Of a stretch of DNA of 64,000 nt, positions 31,346-40,091 are shown one piece after another. Position numbers and translations under genes: made by a program. Every line of letters starts with the position of its first letter. Within the stretch, counting starts at the first letter, position 1. This DNA comes from Betaproteobacteria bacterium (lineage in GTDB: Bacteria; Pseudomonadota; Gammaproteobacteria; Burkholderiales; SG8-41). Where the stretch lies: positions 21,247 to 85,246 of the forward strand of contig OMIN01000148.1 in NCBI GenBank assembly GCA_900299145.1, read 5' to 3'. The notes beneath the pieces are model-generated. The model did not search any database. It had not been told where the DNA came from and was given only the letters and a program-made list of their open reading frames with translations.

Positions 31346-33079
31346 ATGGCATCCCCCAAACGCGGCATGCGCAAGGGCCTTACCGCCTACGGCGACGAGG
31401 ATTTTTCACTGTTCCTGCGCAAGGCCTTTGTGAAAGGGATGGGTTACACGGACGACGCGCTCGACCGGCCCATCATCGGCATCACCAACACCTTTAGCGG
31501 TTTTAACGCTTGTCATCGCAACGTGCCGGAGCTGATCGAAGCGGTAAAACGTGGGGTGATGCTGGCCGGCGGGCTGCCCGTGGAGTTTCCGACGATCACG
31601 TTGCACGAGTCGTTCGCGCACCCAACCAGCATGTATTTGCGCAACCTGATGTCCATCGATACCGAGGAGATGATACGCGGACAGCCGGTGGATGCCGTGG
31701 TGCTGATCGGCGGCTGCGACAAGACCGTGCCCGCGTTGCTAATGGGGGCGGCGAGTGCGAATGTGCCCTCTATCATGCTGGTGACAGGGCCGATGATTAC
31801 CGGCGACCATAAGGGCGAGCGCCTCGGTGCGTGCACCGACTGCCGCCGTTTCTGGGGCAAATTCCGCGCCAATGAAATTTCCGAGCAGGAAATTGGCGAA
31901 GTGAACAACAAGCTCGCGCCCTCCGCCGGTACCTGCATGGTGATGGGAACCGCAAGTACCATGGCGCTGTGTTCCGAGGCGCTGGGCATGATGCTGCCCG
32001 GCGGCGCGTGCACGCCGGCGGTGATGGCCGACCGCTTGCGCCACGCGGAAGCGAGCGGCGCGCGCGCGGTGGGGCTGGCGAAGGAACGATTGACGCCCGA
32101 CAAAATCATGACGCCGGAAGCGTTTGAGAATGCGTTGCGCGTGCTGCTGGCGGTGGGCGGTTCCACCAACGCCATAGTGCATTTGACGGCGATGGCGGGG
32201 CGGCTGGGCATCGAGATTGATCTCGATGCCTTCGACAAGATGGGCCGCGAAACGCCGGTGCTGGTGGACTTGAAACCCACAGGCCAGGGCTACATGGAAG
32301 ATCTTGAGAAGGCGGGCGGGCTGGTGACTGTGCTGCGCGAAATTCGCAAGCAGCTGAATCTGGACGCGCTCACCGTCACCGGCGACACGCTGGGCGAAAA
32401 CATCAAGGCCGCCGCGCCCGGCTGGAAGCAGGATATCGTGCGGCCGTTTAGCGACCCCATTTTCAAGGGCGGCAGCATTGCCGTGCTGCGCGGCAATTTG
32501 TGTCCGCAAGGCGCGATCATCAAGCAGGCAGCGGCTTCCCCCAAGCTGATGAGTCACACCGGGCGCGCGGTGGTGTTTGAATCGCTGGAAGACCTGGCTA
32601 ACCGCATCGACGACCCGAAGCTCGATGTGAAGGAAGACGACATTCTGGTGATGCAAAATGCTGGCCCCAAGGGTGCGCCGGGCATGCCGGAGGCGGGCTA
32701 CATTCCGATTCCGAAAAAGCTCGCGCAAAAAGGCGTGAAGGACATGATACGCATTTCCGATGCGCGCATGAGCGGCACCGCGTTTGGCGCCATTGTGCTG
32801 CACGTCACGCCGGAGTCTGCTTTGGGCGGGCCGCTGGCGCTGGTGAAAACCGGCGACAAGATCAAACTCGACGTGCCCAACCGCAAGCTGGAGTTGCTGG
32901 TGTCCGATGAGGAACTGGAGGCGCGCCGGGCGGTGTGGAAAAAGCCACGCGCGCGCAAGGAAGACACGCGCGGCTATCGCAAGCTTTTCATGACTGAAGT
33001 CACGCAGGCGGACCGTGGCTGCGATTTTGAGTTTCTGATTCCGCCGCAGGACAGCAAAGTGCCGCGCAGTGGCCGTTAG
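31346..33079 (+). CDS. IlvD/Edd-family dehydratase (probably sugar-acid type)
   Basis: 577 residues. Three cysteine ligands of the iron-sulfur cluster are visible: C56 in GFNACHRNVPELIEAVKRG, C124 in GGCDKTVPALLMGA and C197 in AGTCMVMGTASTM. GACTDCRRFWGKF and PGGACTPAVMADR distinguish this branch from biosynthetic dihydroxy-acid dehydratase and resemble the pentonate/hexonate dehydratases of Burkholderiales. The reaction is dehydration of a 2,3-dihydroxy acid to a 2-oxo-3-deoxy acid. A catabolic role therefore seems more likely than branched-chain amino acid synthesis (inference). GAGGA precedes the ATG. It is followed after 37 bp by the SET-domain gene. Confidence 0.85.
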   Translation: MASPKRGMRKGLTAYGDEDFSLFLRKAFVKGMGYTDDALDRPIIGITNTFSGFNACHRNVPELIEAVKRGVMLAGGLPVEFPTITLHESFAHPTSMYLRNLMSIDTEEMIRGQPVDAVVLIGGCDKTVPALLMGAASANVPSIMLVTGPMITGDHKGERLGACTDCRRFWGKFRANEISEQEIGEVNNKLAPSAGTCMVMGTASTMALCSEALGMMLPGGACTPAVMADRLRHAEASGARAVGLAKERLTPDKIMTPEAFENALRVLLAVGGSTNAIVHLTAMAGRLGIEIDLDAFDKMGRETPVLVDLKPTGQGYMEDLEKAGGLVTVLREIRKQLNLDALTVTGDTLGENIKAAAPGWKQDIVRPFSDPIFKGGSIAVLRGNLCPQGAIIKQAAASPKLMSHTGRAVVFESLEDLANRIDDPKLDVKEDDILVMQNAGPKGAPGMPEAGYIPIPKKLAQKGVKDMIRISDARMSGTAFGAIVLHVTPESALGGPLALVKTGDKIKLDVPNRKLELLVSDEELEARRAVWKKPRARKEDTRGYRKLFMTEVTQADRGCDFEFLIPPQDSKVPRSGR

Positions 33080-33099
33080 GCTGGCGGCGTTAAGGTTCG

Positions 33100-33119
33100 T
33101 AACTTATTGTTTTTAAATG
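33100..33119 (+). repeat. AT-rich boundary element, copy 10
   Basis: TAACTTATTGTTTTTAAATG; its last three bases are the ATG start codon of the SET-domain gene. Confidence 0.75.
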
Positions 33120-33623
33120 AAAAAAAGTAAATCAGTGGTCGCAGGAAAAACGCGTGTCACGGCAGCAAAGAAGTCTTCGCCCCGCCGATTCGTGGTGCGC
33201 AAGTCCGGCATACACGGACGCGGTGTGTTTGCGCTGGTGGATATTCCAAAGGGCACGCGTCTTATCGAATATCTGGGCGAACGCATGTCGCACGAAGAGG
33301 CCGACCGGCGTTACGGCGAGATTCACGAAGGCAGCGCACACACAATGCTGTTTGCCGCCAACGACGAGGTAGTGATTGATGCCACGCAGTGGGGCAGTTC
33401 CGCGCGCTGGATTAATCACTCGTGTGGACCGAACTGCGAAGCCGTGGAGGAGGATGGCCGTGTGTTCATCGAAACAAAACGGGCTATCCGCGCTGGCGAA
33501 GAATTGGGCTACGACTACGAACTCATCGTCGAAGGCCGGCACACGGAAAAGTTAAAGCGCGAGCACGCGTGTTTTTGCGGCTCGCGAAAGTGCCGCGGTA
33601 CTATGCTTGGGAAGAAGCGCTGA
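33117..33623 (+). CDS. SET-domain protein lysine methyltransferase-like
   Basis: 168 residues. After a basic N-terminus come SGIHGRGVFALVDIPKGTRL (SAM-binding entry), RWINHSCGPNCEAV (N100-H101-S102-C103, the knot motif) and EELGYDYEL (catalytic Tyr region). A post-SET cysteine cluster follows: ACFCGSRKCRGTML (C152, C154, C159, with C107 as the likely fourth zinc ligand). This is the full SET plus post-SET plan of eukaryotic histone methyltransferases in minimal form; such proteins occur in many betaproteobacteria. The target protein is unknown. The ATG overlaps an AT-rich boundary element and no Shine-Dalgarno motif is visible. A hairpin terminator overlaps its stop codon. Confidence 0.88.
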   Translation: MKKSKSVVAGKTRVTAAKKSSPRRFVVRKSGIHGRGVFALVDIPKGTRLIEYLGERMSHEEADRRYGEIHEGSAHTMLFAANDEVVIDATQWGSSARWINHSCGPNCEAVEEDGRVFIETKRAIRAGEELGYDYELIVEGRHTEKLKREHACFCGSRKCRGTMLGKKR

Positions 33624-33643
33624 GATTGGTGTCTCAGCGCTTT
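33615..33643 (+). terminator. Hairpin terminator of the SET-domain gene
   Basis: AAGCGCTGAGA at 33615-33625 pairs perfectly (11 bp) with TCTCAGCGCTT at 33632-33642 around a 6-nt loop and is followed by a short T-run. The left arm contains the last codon and stop of the gene. The T-tract is short, so termination may be partial. Confidence 0.6.
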
Positions 33644-33755
33644 GAGCACGGCAAAATGGGTAGCCCATAGGAGAGGTGTAGCGCAATACGGGGCCAGTGG
33701 CTGTGACTGTCTCGCAATGCGCCGCGCCCCTTGCGGACTACGGCTTTCTCGCTGG

Positions 33756-34151
33756 CTAGCCTTCGCGGTTGCACATCCAGTCGGCGGTTTTATACAACTG
33801 CTCCAGCAGCCATGCGCGCAGTTTTTCTTCACTGATGACAGTCTCGGCCGCTCGCGTCATACACGCCATCCACGCGTCGCGTTCGGCGTTACCGATGGCA
33901 AACGGCAAGTGCCGCGCGCGCAGCATCGGGTGACCGAATTTGTCGGTGTATAGCGGCGGGCCGCCAAGCCAGCCGGACAGGAACATATAGAGCTTGTCGC
34001 GCGAGCCAGTGAGGTCTGCGGGGTGCAATTTGCGGATGACGTAATACTCCGGCGTCTCGTCCATCAGGTCGTAAAACATGTCGACCAGCAGGCGTACGGA
34101 TTTGTCGCCACCGATCAGTTCGTGGGGCGTGACGTTTGGGCCGGGTTGCAT
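33756..34151 (-). CDS. Group II truncated haemoglobin
   Basis: 131 residues. The pattern VDMFYDLMDETPEYYVIRKLHP is the B-C helix region, LYMFLSGWLGGPPLYTDKFGHP the E helix, and LRARHLPFAIG holds the proximal haem histidine (H81). W94 in ERDAWMACM is the conserved G8 tryptophan of group II. It binds haem and oxygen or NO in the cytoplasm; roles in oxygen supply or nitrosative stress are known for relatives. It lies 18 bp after typA and is likely co-transcribed. No strong ribosome site. Confidence 0.92.
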   Translation of the reverse strand: MQPGPNVTPHELIGGDKSVRLLVDMFYDLMDETPEYYVIRKLHPADLTGSRDKLYMFLSGWLGGPPLYTDKFGHPMLRARHLPFAIGNAERDAWMACMTRAAETVISEEKLRAWLLEQLYKTADWMCNREG

Positions 34152-34169
34152 GCGAACCGTTGTTATCTG

Positions 34170-35987
34170 CTAAGCCGCCGCACGTGCAGCCCGCTTGCGC
34201 TCATGCTCCACCAGATAGCGCTTGCGGATGCGGATCGACTTTGGCGTGATTTCCACCAGTTCGTCGTCGGCGATGAATTCGATCGCGGATTCGAGCGTAA
34301 CCTGCACCGGCGGCACCAACCGTACGGCTTCATCGGTGCCGGAGGCGCGCACGTTGGTGAGCTGTTTGCCCTTGATCGGGTTGACCACGAGATCGTTGTC
34401 GCGGCTGTGGATGCCGATGATGATGCCTTCGTAGAGCGGATCGCCGGGGCTGACGAACATTTTGCCGCGTTCCTGCAGTTTCCACAGTGCATAGGCGACC
34501 GCCGGGCCGTTTTCAGCGGAAATCAGCACGCCATTGCGGCGCTCTTCCATGTCGGGCTTCATCGGACCGTAGTCGTCGAACACGTGGCTCATCAGGCCCG
34601 TGCCGCGCGTCATGGTCAGGAATTCCGACTGAAAGCCGATCAGCCCACGCGCGGGAATGCGGTAATCCAGCCTGGTGCGCCCCTTGCCGTCGGACTGCAT
34701 GTCCTGCAAATCACCCTTGCGCGAGCCGAGTGCTTCCATTACCGCGCCCTGATGGGCGTCCTCGCAATCGACGGTGAGCATTTCGTAGGGCTCTTGCTTC
34801 ACACCATCAACCTCCTTGATGACCACGCGTGGGCGCGACACGGCCAACTCGTAACCTTCGCGGCGCATGTTTTCCAGCAGAATGGTCAAGTGCAATTCGC
34901 CGCGGCCCGATACTTCAAACACGTCGGCATCGGCGGTGTCGACGACTTTCAGCGCGACGTTGCTCATGAGTTCGCGCGTAAGGCGTTCGCGGATCTGGCG
35001 GCTGGTGACGTACTTGCCTTCCTTGCCGGCGAGCGGCGAAGTGTTTACCTGAAAATTCATGGTGAGCGTGGGCTCGTCCACTTTCAAGAGCGGCAGCGCT
35101 TCGGGTTTGTCGACGTCGGTAATGGTGACGCCAATGCCGACATCTTCGATGCCGTTAACCAGCACAATGTCGCCGGCCTGCGCTTCATCGGTTACCGTGC
35201 GGTCAAGGCCCTTGAATACCAGCACCTGGCCTACCTTTGCGACTTTGGCGGCGGTATCCTCGGGTCCGCGCATTACCATTACCGGCTGGCCGGGACGAAT
35301 ACGCCCACGCGTAATGCGGCCGATGCCGATGCGGCCGACATAGCTTGAGTAATCCAGCGAGCAGATTTGCAATTGCAGCGGGCCATCGGGGTCATCCGCG
35401 CGCACCGGCACGTGCTGCAGGATCGCCTCGAACAGCGGCTCCAGCGTGCCTTCGCGCGCCGATGCATCGAGACTGGCATAGCCGTTCAAGGCAGATGCGT
35501 ACACCACAGGGAAATCGAGCTGTTCTTCCGTGGCGCCGAGTTTGTCGAACAAGTCAAAGGTGTGATTCACCACCCAGTCGGGCCGTGCGCCGGGGCGATC
35601 AATTTTGTTGACGACCACGATGGGTTTTAAGCCCAGCGCCAGCGCTTTACGCGTGACAAATCGCGTCTGCGGCATCGGGCCTTCCACGGCATCCACCAGC
35701 AGGAGCACGCTGTCGACCATCGACAACACGCGCTCCACCTCGCCACCGAAATCCGCGTGACCCGGCGTGTCGACGATGTTGATATGCGTGCCTTTCCAGC
35801 TCACCGCGCAGTTCTTGGCGAGGATGGTGATGCCGCGTTCTTTCTCGATGTCGTTGCTATCCATCACGCGTTCTTCGACGTGCTGGTGCGCGGCGAAGGT
35901 GCCGGATTGCGACAACAGCTTGTCGACCAGCGTGGTTTTGCCGTGGTCGACGTGGGCGATGATGGCGATGTTTCTGATTGCACGCAT
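34170..35987 (-). CDS. typA: Translational GTPase TypA/BipA
   Basis: 605 residues, full length. G-domain motifs: P-loop [31 protein letters not shown] (G3) and [12 protein letters not shown] (G4). Later domains include the EF-G-like elements and the BipA-specific C-terminal segment with [17 protein letters not shown]. It associates with ribosomes and helps 50S assembly under cold or other stress. It is divergent from rhlE across a 438-bp gap, and both are linked to ribosome/RNA function at low temperature. Confidence 0.97.
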   Translation of the reverse strand: MRAIRNIAIIAHVDHGKTTLVDKLLSQSGTFAAHQHVEERVMDSNDIEKERGITILAKNCAVSWKGTHINIVDTPGHADFGGEVERVLSMVDSVLLLVDAVEGPMPQTRFVTRKALALGLKPIVVVNKIDRPGARPDWVVNHTFDLFDKLGATEEQLDFPVVYASALNGYASLDASAREGTLEPLFEAILQHVPVRADDPDGPLQLQICSLDYSSYVGRIGIGRITRGRIRPGQPVMVMRGPEDTAAKVAKVGQVLVFKGLDRTVTDEAQAGDIVLVNGIEDVGIGVTITDVDKPEALPLLKVDEPTLTMNFQVNTSPLAGKEGKYVTSRQIRERLTRELMSNVALKVVDTADADVFEVSGRGELHLTILLENMRREGYELAVSRPRVVIKEVDGVKQEPYEMLTVDCEDAHQGAVMEALGSRKGDLQDMQSDGKGRTRLDYRIPARGLIGFQSEFLTMTRGTGLMSHVFDDYGPMKPDMEERRNGVLISAENGPAVAYALWKLQERGKMFVSPGDPLYEGIIIGIHSRDNDLVVNPIKGKQLTNVRASGTDEAVRLVPPVQVTLESAIEFIADDELVEITPKSIRIRKRYLVEHERKRAARAAA

Positions 35988-36425
35988 GGGAATTCCAGCA
36001 GTTTGTGCGGTTGGCTAAAAAAGCGCGCGATTGTGGCACAGCGCACAAGGCGTCAATTCGTAGGTCTTTGAATTATTTGAAAAACCTGAAAACTCTCAAA
36101 ATTGCTGCGTTGCAAAAAATTTACTGGCGTTTTGGGCGGGTTACGCGTATCATCCGCCCACCTCGCAACCGGCGTTTTGTCTCTCCAGGTTGCAGAGTGC
36201 ATCGGTCCCTGACCCATCCGTTCCGGCCTTCCCTCATTCCTCATTTGAGCCGCCAGTAACAGCCACGGTTAGCGACGATACCCGTGCGCTGGCCGCGCCC
36301 CGTTGAACCATTCGATCCTGTCGAACGGTTCGACGCGGCAATTCTTTTTCGTGCCCGCGATTTTTGACTGCCGTTTTGGCGGTCCGCCGTACGTTTGTTT
36401 AAAAAAAGTGAAAGTAAACAATAAC
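35988..36425. other. Divergent intergenic region between typA and rhlE
   Basis: 438 bp. It contains a TGGGCGG...CCGCCCA hairpin (36133-36160), a TTCGA-TCCTG-TCGAA palindrome related to the dispersed CTTCGACAGG repeat (about 36308-36322), and a possible very degenerate AT-rich boundary element near 36060. The last ~100 bp before rhlE are AT-rich and probably form a long mRNA leader. No convincing -35/-10 pair was identified. Confidence 0.55.
36133..36160. repeat. Hairpin upstream of rhlE
   Basis: TGGGCGG at 36133-36139 and CCGCCCA at 36154-36160 form a 7-bp perfect stem around 14 nt. There is no T-tract, so it is not called a terminator. Confidence 0.4.
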
Positions 36426-37835
36426 ATGTCGTTTAATACCCTGAATCTGAATCCCGCCATCGCCAAGGCGGTAGCCATCGCTGGCTACACCGAACCGACC
36501 GCCGTGCAGGCGCGCGCCGTGCCCGAAGCCATCGCCGGGCACGACCTGATGGTTTCCGCGCCCACGGGCACCGGTAAGACTGCCGCGTTCGTACTGCCCG
36601 CGCTGCAACGTTTGTTGGCGAACCCTGCCCCGAGCGCGAATTCGCCGGCTGCGCCGCCGAGAGGCCGCGGCCCGCGCGTGCTGGTGTTGACGCCCACGCG
36701 CGAACTCGCGCTGCAAGTCACTGACGCGGTGTTCAAATACAGCAAAGGTTTGCGCCATATGCGCACCGGCACGGTGCTCGGTGGCATGCCGTACTTCAAA
36801 CAACGCAAGTTGCTGGATGCGCCACTGGATATTCTGGTCGCCACGCCGGGCCGGCTGATCGATTTCATGGATCAGGGCAAGGTCGATTTCTCACGGCTGG
36901 AACTGCTGGTGCTGGATGAAGCCGACCGCATGCTCGACATGGGCTTCATCAAGCCGGTGGAAACCATCGCCGCTGCCACGCCCGCCACGCGCCAGACGCT
37001 GCTGTTCTCCGCCACGCTCGACGGCGGAATTGCGCAATTGGGCAAGCGGCTGCTGCGCGAGCCAAAACTGATTGAAATCGCGGCGCAAAAGGCACGGCAC
37101 GAGCATATCGAGCAGCGCCTGCATTATGTCGACGACGGCAGTCACAAATCAAAGCTGCTCGATTACTTTTTGCGCGATGTTGATCTGGAACAGGCGATCG
37201 TGTTCACCGCCACCAAGCGCGGCGCGGATCGTCTGGCGAGCAAGCTCTACGAAGAAGGGCACGCCGCAGCCGCGCTGCACGGCGACATGAATCAATCGCA
37301 ACGCAACCGCACGTTGGCCAAACTGCGCAGCGGCAACGTGCGCGTATTGGTCGCCACTGACGTCGCCGCGCGCGGAATTGATGTGAAATCCATTTCGCAC
37401 GTCATCAACTACGATTTGCCGAAGGCCGCCGAAGACTATGTGCACCGCATTGGCCGCACGGGCCGCGCGGGTGTGAACGGCATCGCGATTTCGTTTGCCG
37501 CGCCCGACGACGGTTGGAACGTTCGTCAGATTGAACGCTACACCGGCCATGCCATTACCGCGCACGTGGTGGAAGGGCTGGAGCCGAAAATGCAGCCGCA
37601 GCGTAGCAGCCATAAACCTGGCAGGCCGGGCCGGTCTGGCAAGCCGGGCGGGCCGGGCAAGAAATTCAAAGGCGGCTTCGGCAATAGAGGTAACAGCGCT
37701 GGCCGCGCGGGTGGCAACGGCGCAGCCAACGGCCCGCGCACCGGAAAACCGGGCGGCTGGAACAAAGACGCTGCGGGCGCTACTCCTGCGCGGGGCAAGC
37801 CGGCGCCGACATATGCGTCGTTTCGCGGCCGATAA
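36426..37835 (+). CDS. rhlE: DEAD-box RNA helicase, RhlE-type
   Basis: 469 residues from the ATG at 36426; the frame extends upstream but with no helicase sequence. Motifs: Q motif GYTEPTAVQ, Walker A SAPTGTGKTAAF, PTRELALQV, VATPGRLIDF, LVLDEADRMLDMGF (DEAD), FSATL (SAT), VATDVAARGIDV and HRIGRTGRAG. The C-terminal ~85 residues are a Gly/Pro/Lys/Arg-rich tail (for example RPGRSGKPGGPGKKFKGGFG), typical of RNA-binding extensions. It unwinds structured RNA in ribosome assembly or mRNA turnover. A long AT-rich leader precedes it. The start has no canonical Shine-Dalgarno motif, as often seen for cold-induced mRNAs. Confidence 0.93.
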   Translation: MSFNTLNLNPAIAKAVAIAGYTEPTAVQARAVPEAIAGHDLMVSAPTGTGKTAAFVLPALQRLLANPAPSANSPAAPPRGRGPRVLVLTPTRELALQVTDAVFKYSKGLRHMRTGTVLGGMPYFKQRKLLDAPLDILVATPGRLIDFMDQGKVDFSRLELLVLDEADRMLDMGFIKPVETIAAATPATRQTLLFSATLDGGIAQLGKRLLREPKLIEIAAQKARHEHIEQRLHYVDDGSHKSKLLDYFLRDVDLEQAIVFTATKRGADRLASKLYEEGHAAAALHGDMNQSQRNRTLAKLRSGNVRVLVATDVAARGIDVKSISHVINYDLPKAAEDYVHRIGRTGRAGVNGIAISFAAPDDGWNVRQIERYTGHAITAHVVEGLEPKMQPQRSSHKPGRPGRSGKPGGPGKKFKGGFGNRGNSAGRAGGNGAANGPRTGKPGGWNKDAAGATPARGKPAPTYASFRGR

Positions 37836-37861
37836 TCAGGTGGGCTGCCATGTGTAAAAAG

Positions 37862-37881
37862 TCAATAAAATCAAATACCTG
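37862..37881 (-). repeat. AT-rich boundary element, copy 11
   Basis: The minus strand reads CAGGTATTTGATTTTATTGA, 27 bp after the rhlE stop codon. Confidence 0.75.
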
Positions 37882-38011
37882 TTGTCCATTTCGCATTTCC
37901 GGCGGGCGCGCGTTTTGGATCGGGCGTATGCCGCCGAAACGATTCCGGCGTTAATCTGATGCGGCGGATTGCAGCCGGTATCATTCACCCCTAAACCAAA
38001 GGAGGAGCACT

Positions 38012-38989
38012 ATGAAAATCAGAACCGTGTTGTGCGCATCCATGGTGCCGTTGGCGCTGTGGGCCGGCAGCGTGACCGCGCAGGACTATCCCACCAAACA
38101 AATCTCGCTGGCGATTCCGTTCGCGGCGGGCGGCCCGACCGACACGCTGGGGCGCAACCTTGCCGTGGTGATGTCGCAGCAATTGAAGCAACAAGTGATC
38201 GTGGAAAACGTACCCGGTGCGGGCGGCACCATCGCCAGCAACCGCGTGGCCAAGGCCAAGCCCGATGGTTACAGTTTGCTGCTGCATCACATTGGAATGT
38301 CTACCGCGCCGGCGTTGTATCGCAAGCTGACGTTCAACCCGCTGACGGACTACGAATACATCGGGCAGGTGGCCGACGTGCCGATGACAGTGATCGCCAA
38401 AACCGGTTTGCCGCCGGACAATCTGGCCGAGCTCATTGCCTACGTCAAAAAGAACAAGGAGAAACTCAATCTCGGCAACGCGGGCCTGGGTGCAGCCTCG
38501 CACTTGTGCGGCCTGCTGTTCATGTCGCGCATTGAAGCGGACATCACCACCATTCCCTATAACGGCACCGCGCCCGCGATGACCGCACTGATGGGCGGGC
38601 AGATTGATCTGATGTGCGATCAAACCACCAACACCACGCAGCAAATCAAATCAGGTCGCGTGAAGGTTTACGGCGTGACCACCGGGCAGCGCATTCCGAG
38701 CCTGTCGATGGTGCCGACCATGGCCGAACAGGGCATGAAGGGTTTTGAAGTATCGGTGTGGCACGGCATTTACGCATCCAAGGGCACGCCCAAGCCGGTG
38801 GTCGACAAGCTGGTGGCGGCACTGCAGGCATCGGTACAGGATGCGCAATTCAAATCGCGCATCGGCGAACTGGGCGCGCAAGCGGTGAGCAAGGACAAAG
38901 CGACGCCGGAAGGACTGGCCAAACACCTCAAGGCAGAGATCGACAAATGGGGCCCGATTATCAAGAAGGCGGGGCAGTACGCAGACTGA
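38012..38989 (+). CDS. Bug/TctC-family periplasmic substrate-binding protein
   Basis: 325 residues with the best ribosome site in the window (AAAGGAGGAGC). The signal peptide is MKIRTVLCASMVPLALWAGSVTA. Hallmarks: YPTKQISLAIPFAAGGPTDTLG, VENVPGAGGTIASNRVA, PDGYSLLLHHIG, TTIPYNGTAPAM. It stands alone, ended by a clear rho-independent terminator, so it is probably expressed independently of the molybdenum hydroxylase genes that follow. Confidence 0.94.
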   Translation: MKIRTVLCASMVPLALWAGSVTAQDYPTKQISLAIPFAAGGPTDTLGRNLAVVMSQQLKQQVIVENVPGAGGTIASNRVAKAKPDGYSLLLHHIGMSTAPALYRKLTFNPLTDYEYIGQVADVPMTVIAKTGLPPDNLAELIAYVKKNKEKLNLGNAGLGAASHLCGLLFMSRIEADITTIPYNGTAPAMTALMGGQIDLMCDQTTNTTQQIKSGRVKVYGVTTGQRIPSLSMVPTMAEQGMKGFEVSVWHGIYASKGTPKPVVDKLVAALQASVQDAQFKSRIGELGAQAVSKDKATPEGLAKHLKAEIDKWGPIIKKAGQYAD

Positions 38990-39011
38990 GCGTAGATCCG
39001 GCTGCCTTACA

Positions 39012-39043
39012 AAACCCCGTGCGCGCAAGCCACGGGGTTTTTT
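39012..39043 (+). terminator. Rho-independent terminator
   Basis: AAACCCCGTG at 39012-39021 pairs with CACGGGGTTT at 39031-39040 (10-bp stem, 9-nt loop) followed by a run of T to 39043, 22 bp after the Bug stop codon. Confidence 0.9.
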
Positions 39044-39183
39044 GTTGGTGCGGGCAATTGCAATTCGCGCAACCTGCCATTAGAGTAAGCGACTCGCATT
39101 CTGGGCTGTGCTCTCCAAGGGTGTCGGCTGCGTGCATGTATTTTTCCTGTTTTTCTCTCTCAACAATCTCGTAATTGCCCGCC

Positions 39184-40056
39184 ATGACGCCGTTTGAACT
39201 TGCCGAGCCGCGCAGCCTGCGCGAAGCCGCGTCGCTGCTGGTGGCTGGCGGCGAACCAGCGCGCGCCATCGCGGGTGGCACGGCGCTGATGCTGATGATG
39301 AAGGCCGGCGTGTTTCAGCCGAAACGGCTGGTGAGCCTGCGCGGGGTGGAGGCGCGGTATTCAGAGATCAGCGCAACACCCGATGGCAGTTTGCACATCG
39401 GCGCGCTGGCGACATTAACGGCGCTCGCGCATGCGGAGGCTGTCAAGAAGGCCGCGCCGGTCATCACGCAAACCCTGAAAACGCTGTCGAATGTGCGCGT
39501 GCGCAATGTCGCCACGGTGGGCGGAGCGTTGGCGCATGGCGACCCGCACATGGATTTGCCGCCCGTGTTAACCGCGCTGGACGCCCGGGTGAACACGGTG
39601 TCGCCCGGCGGCGGGCGCACGCTGGCGGTGGGCGAGCTTTACACCGGCTACTACGAAACCGCGCTGGCGGATGACGAACTGATTGCCGAAGTGATCGTAC
39701 CGCCACTGGCATCCGCTGCGGCGCAAGGCGGCTGGCGCGCGGTCTACAAGAAAATCACCACGCGCGCAGCTGACGACTGGCCCACGCTGGGCATCGCGGT
39801 GGCACTGTGCCGGGAAGCAAATCAGGTGAAGGACGCGCGGCTGGTGGTCAGCGCGGCGACCAATACGCCCGTTCGGCTACTGGCAGCTGAAAACACGTTG
39901 CGCGGTGCTGTGCTGGATGCGGCCACGCTGGCGCGTTGTGGTGATGCCGCCATGGCGGAAGTGGAACTCGCCGGCGATGCGCATGGCTCGTCGGCGTACA
40001 AGCGCGAGTTGCTGCGTGTGCATGTGCAACGCGCGCTACGCGAAATCATGGTCTAA
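39184..40056 (+). CDS. Molybdenum hydroxylase FAD subunit (CoxM/CutM-like)
   Basis: 290 residues from the ATG at 39184; a TTG at 39175 is an alternative. The FAD-binding motifs are AIAGGTALMLMMKAG and VRNVATVGGALAHGDPHMDLP, followed by the CO-dehydrogenase flavoprotein C-terminal domain. It passes electrons from the iron-sulfur subunit to an acceptor via FAD. Gene order is FAD, Mo, FeS. The next gene starts 35 bp downstream across an AT-rich boundary element. Confidence 0.9.
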   Translation: MTPFELAEPRSLREAASLLVAGGEPARAIAGGTALMLMMKAGVFQPKRLVSLRGVEARYSEISATPDGSLHIGALATLTALAHAEAVKKAAPVITQTLKTLSNVRVRNVATVGGALAHGDPHMDLPPVLTALDARVNTVSPGGGRTLAVGELYTGYYETALADDELIAEVIVPPLASAAAQGGWRAVYKKITTRAADDWPTLGIAVALCREANQVKDARLVVSAATNTPVRLLAAENTLRGAVLDAATLARCGDAAMAEVELAGDAHGSSAYKRELLRVHVQRALREIMV

Positions 40057-40064
40057 AAATATCA

Positions 40065-40084
40065 TCAGTATTTGTTTTTATTGA
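40065..40084 (+). repeat. AT-rich boundary element, copy 12
   Basis: TCAGTATTTGTTTTTATTGA, between two subunit genes of one enzyme, ending 7 bp before the ATG at 40092. No ribosome site is present in the gap. Confidence 0.85.
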
Positions 40085-40091
40085 ATAATTT

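Noticed and set aside
31739..32803. A 354-codon minus-strand frame opposite IlvD/Edd
   Set aside because: Shadow frame rich in His, Arg and Ala; no motif.
34023..35348. A 441-codon plus-strand frame opposite typA
   Set aside because: Antisense to an unambiguous TypA protein; composition is His/Ala/Val-rich without motifs.
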